Shown piece by piece: positions 26,458 through 32,751 of a stretch of DNA of 32,751 bases (its first letter is position 1; each line of letters begins with the position of its first letter). The position numbers were made by a program, and so were the translations under genes. The notes beneath the pieces are model-generated. The model made no database searches and was not told the origin of the DNA. It saw only the letters and a program-made list of their open reading frames with translations. Origin of the DNA: Alphaproteobacteria bacterium (lineage in GTDB: Bacteria; Pseudomonadota; Alphaproteobacteria; Thalassobaculales; Thalassobaculaceae); contig JAJEAR010000045.1 of assembly GCA_022822665.1 (NCBI GenBank), positions 1 through 32,751 of the forward strand, given 5' to 3'.

Positions 26458-27632
26458 GCGGCCGCTCCTGCCTGGGTGATCACGCCGCCGGCGAACAGCG
26501 CGTCCTGTTCGACCCCCGTATAGGCCAGTTCGGTCAGGATTTCGCGGCTGTGCGTCCCCATCGCGGGCGCCGTCCCGTGCATGGCCCTGCCAGCCGGCAG
26601 TCTCGGAACCCGGACCTCGCCGGTCTCGGGTTGGTTGACCGGGGCATGACCGCCGGCGGCGCAGACCTGAGGGTCCTCGATCCAGTCCCCGAAGTGATTG
26701 ACCGGGCTGACCAGGACACCGGCCGCGCTGCAGGTCTCGACCCAGTGCCCGGTCGCATGGAGGATGAACCGCTCCGACAGGGCGGTGGTGATGGCATCAA
26801 GATTGCGCGAGCGCAGTGCGAAATCGGCGAACCTGGGGTCTTCGACCAGTTCCGGGCAGCCAAGCGCACCGCACAGCCTGACGAAGTCGGCCTCGCGAAC
26901 CAGCGAAACGGCAACCCAGCCGTCAGCGGTCCGGTAGGTTCCCGCCGGCGCGTTCAGCACGGGTCCGGGTCCTCCGCGCAGGTAGTGGTCAACGATATTC
27001 GGAGCCAGCAGGTTGGCCGCCGCCTGCAGCAGGCTGACATCGAGCAGCTTCGCGCTGCGCACGCCCGCGAACAGTTCCATCGATACCGCCTGGAAGGCGT
27101 TCATGCCGGTGAGCGCGTCAATCATCGTGGTGCCGACCCGGTGTGGCCGTCCCTCGATATCCCGGTTGATCGAGATCAGGCCGGAAAACGCCTGCAGAAC
27201 GGTATCCGATCCCGGGCGTGTCACGTAGGGTCCGACCTGGCCGAAGCCGCTGATCGAGCAGTAGAGGATCTTCGGATTGAGGGCCCTGACGGTGTCGAAA
27301 CCGATACCGAGACGGTTGACCACGCCGGGACGGAAGTTCTCCAGCAGGACGTCGCTGCGTGCCGCGATCCTGCGAACCACCTCCAGGCCTCGGGGATCCT
27401 TGAGATCGACGACGATCCCCCTCTTGCCGAGGTTGTAGGTGATCGAATACGCGGTCTGGTCGCCGTAGCGCTGGCCCAGCCCCCGCATCCAGTCCCCGCC
27501 GGGCGGTTCCACCTTGATGACATCGGCCCCGTACTGGGCCAGCAGCAGGCCGCAGTAGGGCGCGGCAACTCCCTGGCCCAGATCCAGGACCCTGATGCCA
27601 TGAAGCGGCGGCGTGCTCGTCTCTTCGGACAT
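26454..27632 (-). CDS. CaiB/BaiF-family CoA-transferase
   Basis: A 392-residue family III CoA-transferase, which moves CoA between carboxylic acids. The start PLHGIRVLDLGQGVAAPYCG, the KVEPPGGDWMRG loop, NLGKRGIVVDLKDPRG, and ISGFGQVGPYVTRPG are all standard. The catalytic Asp that forms a mixed anhydride aligns with D172 in TTMIDALTGM (equivalent to D169 of E. coli CaiB). Donor and acceptor cannot be told. ATG 27632 is followed by the MaoC-like gene with a 4-base overlap. An inverted repeat lies about 27 bases upstream of the start. Confidence 0.92.
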   Translation of the reverse strand: MSEETSTPPLHGIRVLDLGQGVAAPYCGLLLAQYGADVIKVEPPGGDWMRGLGQRYGDQTAYSITYNLGKRGIVVDLKDPRGLEVVRRIAARSDVLLENFRPGVVNRLGIGFDTVRALNPKILYCSISGFGQVGPYVTRPGSDTVLQAFSGLISINRDIEGRPHRVGTTMIDALTGMNAFQAVSMELFAGVRSAKLLDVSLLQAAANLLAPNIVDHYLRGGPGPVLNAPAGTYRTADGWVAVSLVREADFVRLCGALGCPELVEDPRFADFALRSRNLDAITTALSERFILHATGHWVETCSAAGVLVSPVNHFGDWIEDPQVCAAGGHAPVNQPETGEVRVPRLPAGRAMHGTAPAMGTHSREILTELAYTGVEQDALFAGGVITQAGAAA

Positions 27633-27658
27633 GGAGGCGACCCTTCGCGCTGGTGCGG

Positions 27659-27678
27659 CCGGACACTATCAGGTCCGG
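27659..27678. promoter_or_regulatory. Inverted repeat upstream of CaiB-type gene
   Basis: CCGGAC and GTCCGG form a perfect 6-base inverted repeat with an 8-base spacer, 27 bases before the start codon of the CoA-transferase gene. The position suits a repressor operator. No regulator gene is adjacent, and such repeats also arise by chance in GC-rich DNA. Confidence 0.3.
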
Positions 27679-27906
27679 TTGCGCCTGTGCCAGTCCGCTG
27701 CCGGGCGGGACAGCTGTCCGCTGCACCCGGCGATGCCCGCGACCCGCACCCGCTTGCAGCCCCCTGCCGGTGCGCCCGTCCGGCGTTGTCGCCAACGCTG
27801 ACCATGGATGTGACGATCGACGGCAACGCCCGCGCCACCTGCCGGCCTGCTCCGTCAAGCGGAGAAGTCCCGGCGGCTCGGCGGGGCATTGCGTCCGCTC
27901 ACGCAT

Positions 27907-28012
27907 GGTACCAGGGGTTTGCGAGCCTGGTATCCTGCCTCGGCAAACGGCACGGATGCTCATGGGTAGCCCGGAAACTGCCCGGCGGCCGTGACTCCGT
28001 GCTGGAGTGGCC
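27907..28012 (+). promoter_or_regulatory. Candidate structured leader before cysteine synthase
   Basis: Two competing pairings are visible. Hairpin A: GGTACCAGG at 27907-27915 pairs with CCTGGTATC at 27926-27934 (7 perfect pairs, one G-T, one G-C), with a 10-base loop. The A loop, GTTTGCGAG at 27917-27925, is complementary to CTCGGCAAAC at 27939-27948 (9 pairs with one bulged G), giving either a pseudoknot or an alternative hairpin. A second hairpin, ACTCC-GTGCT-GGAGT inside GGCC/GGCC arms, spans 27987-28012. Nothing else explains this 430-base gap. It matches no riboswitch class I know (SAM-II, SAH, TPP and glycine motifs were looked for). Confidence 0.35.
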
Positions 28013-28073
28013 GGCCCGGGGTTTGTAGGCTCCTGCCTGAGAGCAGTTCCATTCCAGCGCCGGGATGCACGCC

Positions 28074-29075
28074 ATGGACATTCGAGACGGCTTCGTCGGC
28101 AGTATCGGCAATACCCCGCTCATCAGGCTTGCCCGCGCATCCGAGCGCACCGGGTGCACCATCCTGGGCAAGGCTGAGTTCCTCAATCCCGGCGGCTCGG
28201 TCAAGGACCGCGCGGCGCTGGCGATCATACGCGATGCGGAGGAGCGGAACCTGTTGCGTCCTGGCGGCGTGATCGTCGAGGGCACCGCGGGCAACACCGG
28301 GATCGGCATCGCGCTTGTCGGCAAGGCGCTCGGCTATCGGGCGGTCATCATCATGCCGGAGACCCAGAGCCAGGAAAAGATCGACATGTTGCGCCTGTGC
28401 GGCGCCGATCTGCGCCTGGTTCCGGCGGTGCCCTACAGGGATCCCGGCAACTACGTCCGCCAGTCCGGTCGCGTTGCCGAGGAACTGGCGGCAACCGAGC
28501 CCCGGGGGGCGATCTGGGCCAACCAGTTCGACAACGTGGCCAACCGGCGTGGTCACTACGAGACCACTGGCCCGGAAATCTGGGAGCAGACCGACGGGAC
28601 GGTTGATGGGTTCGTCTGTTCCGTCGGATCGGGCGGCACCCTCGGCGGCGTCTCCATGGCACTGAAGGAACGCAATCCGGACATCCGCATCGGCGTCGCC
28701 GATCCCCCGGGATCGGCCATCTTCGACTGGTACGACCGGGGCGAACTCAAGTCGGAAGGCTCGTCGATTACCGAGGGGATCGGACAGGGCCGCGTAACCG
28801 CCAACCTGGAGGGTGCCCGGGTTGACGACTGGTTCCGGGTCAGCGACGAGGAGACCCTCGGGGTCGTCTTCGAGCTGTTCGAGACCGAGGGCCTGTGCAT
28901 GGGGGGATCGACCGGGGTGAACGTGGCCGGCGCGATCCGGCTTGCCGAGAGACTGGGGCCGGGCCATACCATCGTCACCGTGCTGTGCGACTGGGGCCAT
29001 CGCTACCAGAGCAAGATCTTCAATCCCGAGTTCCTGCGCGAGCGCGACCTGCCGCTGCCGCAGTGGCTGCTGTGA
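28074..29075 (+). CDS. cysK: Cysteine synthase-family PLP enzyme
   Basis: A 333-residue beta-family PLP enzyme that makes cysteine from an activated serine and sulfide. PLP is held by K44 in NPGGSVKDRAA; the phosphate-binding loop is SVGSGGTLGG. The substrate loop reads EGTAGNTGIGIA at 69-80 where classical CysK has TSGNTG, a variant seen in a separate cysteine-synthase subgroup; it may alter substrate choice. The C-terminus is longer than CysK and lacks the CBS domain. ATG 28074 fits the conserved MDIRDGFVGSIGNTPL start; ATG 28065 is also possible. It heads an operon with the sulfurtransferase gene 26 bases downstream. A structured leader lies upstream. Confidence 0.88.
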   Translation: MDIRDGFVGSIGNTPLIRLARASERTGCTILGKAEFLNPGGSVKDRAALAIIRDAEERNLLRPGGVIVEGTAGNTGIGIALVGKALGYRAVIIMPETQSQEKIDMLRLCGADLRLVPAVPYRDPGNYVRQSGRVAEELAATEPRGAIWANQFDNVANRRGHYETTGPEIWEQTDGTVDGFVCSVGSGGTLGGVSMALKERNPDIRIGVADPPGSAIFDWYDRGELKSEGSSITEGIGQGRVTANLEGARVDDWFRVSDEETLGVVFELFETEGLCMGGSTGVNVAGAIRLAERLGPGHTIVTVLCDWGHRYQSKIFNPEFLRERDLPLPQWLL

Positions 29076-29101
29076 CGAGTGCCGAGCAAGGAGATGCCCT
29101 G

Positions 29102-29959
29102 ATGAATGACACCGCGACCCGCCCCCTTGTTTCCACCGAAGAACTGGCGCGGCGGTGCGCCGATCCCGACATCGCGATCGTCGACGGCACCTACCACCTG
29201 CCTACCGCGAACCGGGATGCCGCGGCCGAGTTCGCCCGCGAGCACCTGCCCGGCGCCATCCGGTTCGACATCGACGATGTCTGCGACCCGGACAGTGATC
29301 TCCCGCACATGCTGCCGACACCCCGGCTGTTCGGCGAAAAGGTATCGGCACTGGGCATCTCCAACCGGCATCACGTCGTGGTCTACGACGTCTACGGCAT
29401 GCAAAGCGCTGCCAGGGTATGGTGGATGTTCCGGGTGTTCGGCCACGAGCGGGTATCGGTTCTTGACGGCGGACTTCCGAAGTGGCGGGCCGAGGGCAGA
29501 CCGCTCACCGATGCGGAACATTCTCCCGTTGCGGCGTCGTTCGAGGCCGGGTTCGTGCCGGACCTGGTGCGCGACATCGATGCCGTGCGCCATACGCTTG
29601 AGAGCGGCGGGGCGCAGGTCGTGGACGTTCGCAGCGCCGGTCGGTTCACCGCCGAGGAACCCGAGCCGCGTCCGGGGATGCGGTCGGGACACATGCCGGG
29701 CGCCCTCAGCCTGCCCTTTACCGACCTGCTCGAAGGTCCGCACCGGACCTACCGGTCAGCGGACGACATCCGCGCCCGTGTCATCGCCGCCGGTATCGAT
29801 CCCGACCGCCGCGTGGTGACCAGTTGCGGGTCCGGCGTGACCGCCTGCGCCGCTGCCCTCGGCCTGTACCTGATCGGCAGGGAGGACGTTGCCGTCTACG
29901 ACGGGTCCTGGAGTGAATGGGGTGGGCGCGACGACACGCCGGTCGTAACGGGACCGTGA
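29102..29959 (+). CDS. sseA: 3-mercaptopyruvate/thiosulfate sulfurtransferase
   Basis: A 285-residue tandem rhodanese protein. The second rhodanese domain carries C242 in SCGSGVTACAAAL; CGSGVTA is the signature of mercaptopyruvate sulfurtransferases. The first domain (1-130) is the usual inactive copy. The enzyme forms a persulfide on the Cys and passes sulfur to thiols or cyanide. ATG 29102 has AAGGAGA at ideal spacing and lies 26 bases after the cysteine synthase gene; the same frame is open further upstream but that is shadow. The stop overlaps the start of the GNAT gene in GTGA. Confidence 0.93.
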   Translation: MNDTATRPLVSTEELARRCADPDIAIVDGTYHLPTANRDAAAEFAREHLPGAIRFDIDDVCDPDSDLPHMLPTPRLFGEKVSALGISNRHHVVVYDVYGMQSAARVWWMFRVFGHERVSVLDGGLPKWRAEGRPLTDAEHSPVAASFEAGFVPDLVRDIDAVRHTLESGGAQVVDVRSAGRFTAEEPEPRPGMRSGHMPGALSLPFTDLLEGPHRTYRSADDIRARVIAAGIDPDRRVVTSCGSGVTACAAALGLYLIGREDVAVYDGSWSEWGGRDDTPVVTGP

Positions 29960-30882
29960 ACGGGTTCGGGATCCGGACTGCCGACCGGTCGGATCCCGCG
30001 ACGGCAACCTGCCCGCTCCTGGGCGAGTTCATTGACGCGGCGGAGCGCCACGGCGGTAACGCCGCGGTTCTGGTCGGTTCGGTGGGCGCAGGGCTGTCGG
30101 GAGCTCTGCTCGTGCGGCACGACGGGGAGACCGGCTATCTCGACCGCGTGAAGTCGTGGCATCCGGGCCTGGCCCACGGCCGGGCGTTGCTGGCCGCAGC
30201 CGAGGCCTGGCTGGCCGAACGCGGCGTTCGGGCCGTGATCTGCGAACAGGCGCCGGACCGCGAACTGTTCATCTCCGCGGGATACATGGCGGGCGACGGT
30301 TCCATGAGCAGGGTGGTGGCCGGTACCGAAGGGGTGCGGGTCCCGATCACGATTACCGACCTCGAGATGCGGCAACGGCCTTCCGAGCCGGTCGGGCCGG
30401 CACCGCATGGCCATAAGGTGTCGATACACCGTGCCGAACGGCCCGGCGTCGACTTCTACCGGTTCCTCTACAACACGGTGGGCGCCTCCTGGTACTGGGT
30501 CGACCGCCGGCTGATGAGCGACGAGGATCTGGCCGCCGCCGTCACCGGCGCGGGGGTCGAGCTCTACGTGCTGCAGGTCGCCGGCGTGCCGGCGGGATAC
30601 GGTGAACTTGCCCGGACCGGGGAGGATGTCGACCTCGCGTATTTCGGTCTGATGCCCGGGTACATCGGACGCGGCATCGGCTGGTATTTCATCCGCGCAA
30701 TCGTCGATATCGCCTGGTCCGCGGATCCGGAGCGGCTGACGGTGAATACCTGCGACCTTGACCACCCGCGCGCGCTGAGAACCTATCAGCGAGCCGGGTT
30801 CTCGGTTGTCGGACGACGCGGTTCCTCGATTGCGGACCCGCGCACCGTCGGACTTCCATGGCCCCGTTCCCGTCGGGCATGA
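29956..30882 (+). CDS. Tandem GNAT-domain acetyltransferase
   Basis: A 308-residue protein. The C-terminal domain (about 165-300) is a clear GNAT fold with acetyl-CoA loop GYIGRGIGWYF at 235-245 and VNTCDLDHPRALRTYQRAGF at the end. The N-terminal 130 residues have a weaker GNAT-like half, GRALLAAAEAWLAERGVRAVICEQAP then FISAGYM, suggesting a double-GNAT architecture in which one copy has lost its CoA site. GTG 29956 was chosen because it overlaps the stop of the sulfurtransferase gene in GTGA; ATG 29917 is an alternative. Coupling to the two sulfur genes suggests acetylation of a sulfur metabolite or amino acid, but the substrate is unknown. Confidence 0.8.
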   Translation: MNGFGIRTADRSDPATATCPLLGEFIDAAERHGGNAAVLVGSVGAGLSGALLVRHDGETGYLDRVKSWHPGLAHGRALLAAAEAWLAERGVRAVICEQAPDRELFISAGYMAGDGSMSRVVAGTEGVRVPITITDLEMRQRPSEPVGPAPHGHKVSIHRAERPGVDFYRFLYNTVGASWYWVDRRLMSDEDLAAAVTGAGVELYVLQVAGVPAGYGELARTGEDVDLAYFGLMPGYIGRGIGWYFIRAIVDIAWSADPERLTVNTCDLDHPRALRTYQRAGFSVVGRRGSSIADPRTVGLPWPRSRRA

Positions 30883-31180
30883 CGACGACGTCCGGGGCCG
30901 AGCCAGTGCCCGGAAGTGAAGTACTGCCGTGCCGCCTCCCGGAAGTGCCCGCTCACCGAGCCCGGTTCACACCGGATCGCTCGCCGACGCGAATCGCACC
31001 ACCGCCTCCACCAAACGGACACGCAGGTCATTCGACAACGGTCCTGGCATGGCTTGTCTCCGGCAGCACGCCTTCTTTCCTGCCTTCTGCCACACGCCCC
31101 TGCATCCGGTAGCCTGGCGAACCCACCTCACCCTCGATTTCATACGCCCGAAACCTGCCCTGACTTCGTACTCGTGCCAC
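30883..31180. other. Intergenic region before mazF
   Basis: About 300 bases lie between the convergent GNAT and mazF genes. I see no gene with a ribosome site, no clear terminator hairpin and no matching copy of an insertion-sequence end. Short frames on both strands are shadows. Confidence 0.4.
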
Positions 31181-31513
31181 CTATGCCAGGATAGCGGCGA
31201 GACGGGCGAGGACTTCGCCCGTAATTCGGTCCGGGACTGTTTCGAAGCGTCTTCCGTTCCAGGCAGCAAGGTCGAGGGCACGAGGCTGGTCACAGCGGAT
31301 CACCCCGGTAGTCCGGGTTCCCGCGTCGTGGAGCGAAACGGCGAACCCACGCCGACGGGCGAAGCTCTCGCCGGTCGTGATTGGCAGGACCACGGGTGTT
31401 CCAGTCAGCTCATTGAAGGGTGCGGGGGAGACAATCACCACGGGCCGGGTCACTCGTTGTTCGTGGCCGCTCGTGGGGTCGAGGCTGACGAGCCAGATCT
31501 CGCCTCGCTCCAT
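31181..31513 (-). CDS. mazF: MazF/PemK-family RNase toxin
   Basis: A 110-residue endoribonuclease toxin. The start MERGEIWLVSLDPTSGHEQ, then RPVVIVSPAPFNELTGTPVVLPITT, gives the conserved Arg of the RPVVIVS strand and the Thr of PITT that form the active site; RCDQPRALDL follows. It is normal length and intact. The ATG overlaps the stop of mazE by one base (TAATG), so translation is coupled. It is likely to cut mRNA at a short sequence, not predictable here. Confidence 0.92.
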   Translation of the reverse strand: MERGEIWLVSLDPTSGHEQRVTRPVVIVSPAPFNELTGTPVVLPITTGESFARRRGFAVSLHDAGTRTTGVIRCDQPRALDLAAWNGRRFETVPDRITGEVLARLAAILA

Positions 31514-31770
31514 TACAGCAGTTCATTGCCGATCGGCCTGGTGTCAAGCCAGGCGCAGTCCCTGTCGTCGGTCGTGGCGTTCTCGTCGCATTGCGAGAGA
31601 AGCTCGTCGAGGGTGTAGGTCGGGCGCGTCCTGGGCGCGACGATCAACCGGCCTTCCTCAATACCGATGTCCACCCTGGCGCCGGCCTGGAGCATCAGAA
31701 GATCGAGAAGCGTCGGGGGAACCGCAAGCATGACCGAGCCGCCGACCTTGCGCAGATAGGTGGTGTGCAT
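31513..31770 (-). CDS. mazE: MazE-type AbrB-fold antitoxin
   Basis: An 85-residue antitoxin. Residues 1-50, with HTTYLRKVGGSVMLAVPPTLL and IEEGRLIVAPR, form the SpoVT/AbrB swapped-hairpin DNA-binding domain; the rest (YTLDELLSQCDENATTDD) is the flexible toxin-binding tail. ATG 31770 gives the canonical start and has GGAAG upstream; the longer frame to 31806 would run into the transposase stop. The promoter region is squeezed: the transposase gene ends only 28 bases upstream. Together with mazF it forms a complete pair. Confidence 0.88.
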   Translation of the reverse strand: MHTTYLRKVGGSVMLAVPPTLLDLLMLQAGARVDIGIEEGRLIVAPRTRPTYTLDELLSQCDENATTDDRDCAWLDTRPIGNELL

Positions 31771-31783
31771 GCGCGCTTCCAAG

Positions 31784-31789
31784 ATTATA
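31784..31789 (-). promoter_or_regulatory. TATAAT -10-like box for mazEF
   Basis: A perfect TATAAT on the minus strand lies 14 bases before the mazE ATG. The upstream -35 region would fall on the transposase gene end (AGCCAA at 17-base spacing, a poor match). If used, the transcript would start about 7 bases before the ATG, almost leaderless. It is offered as a candidate only. Confidence 0.3.
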
Positions 31790-31798
31790 TTAAACCGC

Positions 31799-32728
31799 TT
31801 ATGCACTTGGCTCCGGTTTGATCAACATGTTGTAGGTCAGAGGTTCAGCGTTGATTGCGAGGGTGAACAGTGAACGCAAGGCGGCGTGTCTGGTTCTCCT
31901 CCGGTTGAATCGGAAGACGAATTCGTCGAGGTAGGCCTGCAGGTGCTTACGCCTCAACCCGTGGTAGACGCCTCGCGCCCAACCCTTGAGGTTGGAGTAG
32001 AACTGGTGGATCCAGGGGAAAATGAGATGAGCGGGGGTGTTCCCGACGACATGCACCTCGTGTTGGTCGGAGGGAACGCTGGCGTAGCCAGGCCAGCCGT
32101 CGGTCTTGATGGTGGCGTCGGAACCGGCGGCGGTTTCGAGGAACTGCCCGATGTCGGCGGCGCCGTACGAGGAGAGTTCGGCCAATCGAAGACGGCCGGG
32201 CGTATTCCCGTCCCCGAGTTCGAGCGCGCCGATAATCAACATCTTGCCGTCGTGGCTGCGGCCCCGCTTGCCCGCGGGTGGATCGTTCCTGGTGCGGAAG
32301 GGAAGGCTGGCTTCGTCAACTTCCACCAAGCCTGCCAACGGGTTGCGCTCGGGGTCAACCATCGCAGAGCGCAGTTTGTGGGCGAGCAGCCAGACGCTCC
32401 GGTACGATCCAATCCCAAGCTGTTTCTGCAGCTGCAGCGCAGAGATCCCGTTGGAATGGGTCGCCATCAGATAGGCGGCCCAGAACCAGTTGGTCAGTGG
32501 CAGCTTGCTGGCGTGCAGCAACGTTCCGGCCGTCACCGAGGTCTGCCGGCCACAGCCCGCGCACTCGAAAGTGTGGGACTTGCCGCGTAGTGCCCATCCC
32601 CGGTCATGACCGCATTCGGGACAGACGAAACCGTTCGGCCAGCGCATCTCGATCAACCAGGCGGCGCAGGCATCATCGTCCGGGAACAAGCGTTGGAAAG
32701 CGAGAAGGTTGTCTGGATACGTCGGCAT
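31799..32728 (-). mobile_element. IS1595-family (ISXO2-like) transposase
   Basis: A 309-residue transposase. The N-terminus has a zinc ribbon of two CxxC pairs, C36/C39 (CPEC) and C56/C59 (CAGC). The DDE-type domain has D138 in LVEVDEASL, D210 in KTDGWPGY and N246 in HQFYSNLKGW, followed by the family signature HGLRRKHLQAYLDEFVFRFNRR. These mark IS1595, ISXO2-like group. ATG 32728 was chosen because GTGGAG precedes it; GTG 32740 is possible. The gene is complete, so the element may be active. The element's right end lies beyond the window; the left end was not identified and could lie anywhere from the mazE promoter to beyond mazF. Confidence 0.9.
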
Positions 32729-32751
32729 TGGAAGCTCCACGGGTCATGAAC

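Noticed and set aside
26454..27632. Apparent loss of the catalytic Asp in the CoA-transferase (Q in DVSLLQAAANLL)
   Set aside because: That position is not the catalytic one; counting against E. coli CaiB places D169 at D172 in MIDALTGM, which is intact.
26205..28028. Plus-strand frame of 607 codons opposite the MaoC/CaiB pair
   Set aside because: Antisense shadow; low-complexity composition and no motif.
28030..28047. CTGAGA element suggesting a TPP riboswitch before the cysteine synthase gene
   Set aside because: The second TPP signature (ACCTGAT) and the overall arms are missing.

Overview
The window is high-GC DNA from a bacterium, most likely an alphaproteobacterium of Rhodospirillales type. 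This is an inference from the gene set: form II cox-type molybdenum hydroxylase genes in S-L-M order with a coxD-coxE-xdhC maturation block, a PrtD-type ABC exporter, CaiB/MaoC acyl-CoA genes, MgtE, LipB and a SAM-independent-looking metA. No rRNA or other marker gene is present, so genus and species cannot be read.

Layout. 1-1.5 kb is a toxin-antitoxin graveyard: a truncated VapC relic, then a vapB-like antitoxin with a frameshift followed by an apparently intact VapC PIN toxin, with a palindromic operator just upstream. 1.8-8.3 kb is ordinary housekeeping: a gamma-glutamyltransferase-like enzyme, a convergent threonine aldolase, an MgtE magnesium transporter with a long basic N-terminal extension, tRNA-Leu(GAG), lipB, and metA carrying the Glu-111 signature of acetyl-CoA-using enzymes.

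8.4-18.4 kb is the centrepiece: a molybdenum hydroxylase locus. coxS, coxL (form II AYRGAGR loop) and coxM encode the three-subunit enzyme. An inverted nitroreductase gene separates them from a tightly overlapping maturation operon: coxD (MoxR AAA+ ATPase), coxE (VWA protein), an XdhC/CoxI protein split into two genes, a fused molybdopterin-binding/MocA-type nucleotidyltransferase, and an IscU/SufU-like Fe-S scaffold. Four of its junctions overlap by 4 to 13 bases. Together they would build the molybdenum-cytosine-dinucleotide cofactor, the Cu/S or S-ligated Mo site and the [2Fe-2S] clusters of one oxidoreductase whose substrate the sequence does not tell (CO, or another aldehyde or heterocycle).

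18.4-23.1 kb is sparse: two gene-poor stretches, a cupin, a MetE-like one-domain methyltransferase, and a decayed HEPN-MNT toxin-antitoxin pair whose HEPN gene has both a frameshift and an internal stop. 23.1-27.6 kb, all on the minus strand, holds a beta-hydroxyacid dehydrogenase, an orphan type I secretion ABC transporter and a translationally coupled CaiB CoA-transferase/MaoC hydratase pair. 28.1-30.9 kb is a plus-strand sulfur operon (cysteine synthase, mercaptopyruvate sulfurtransferase, double GNAT protein) preceded by a leader with mutually exclusive base pairings. 31.2-32.7 kb is a mazEF pair directly abutting an IS1595/ISXO2-type transposase at the window edge.

The strongest leads are the cox locus with its own Fe-S scaffold and embedded nitroreductase, the structured leader before the cysteine synthase gene, and the number of toxin-antitoxin modules in different states of decay. 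No CRISPR array, prophage or wholly new multi-gene system was recognised.
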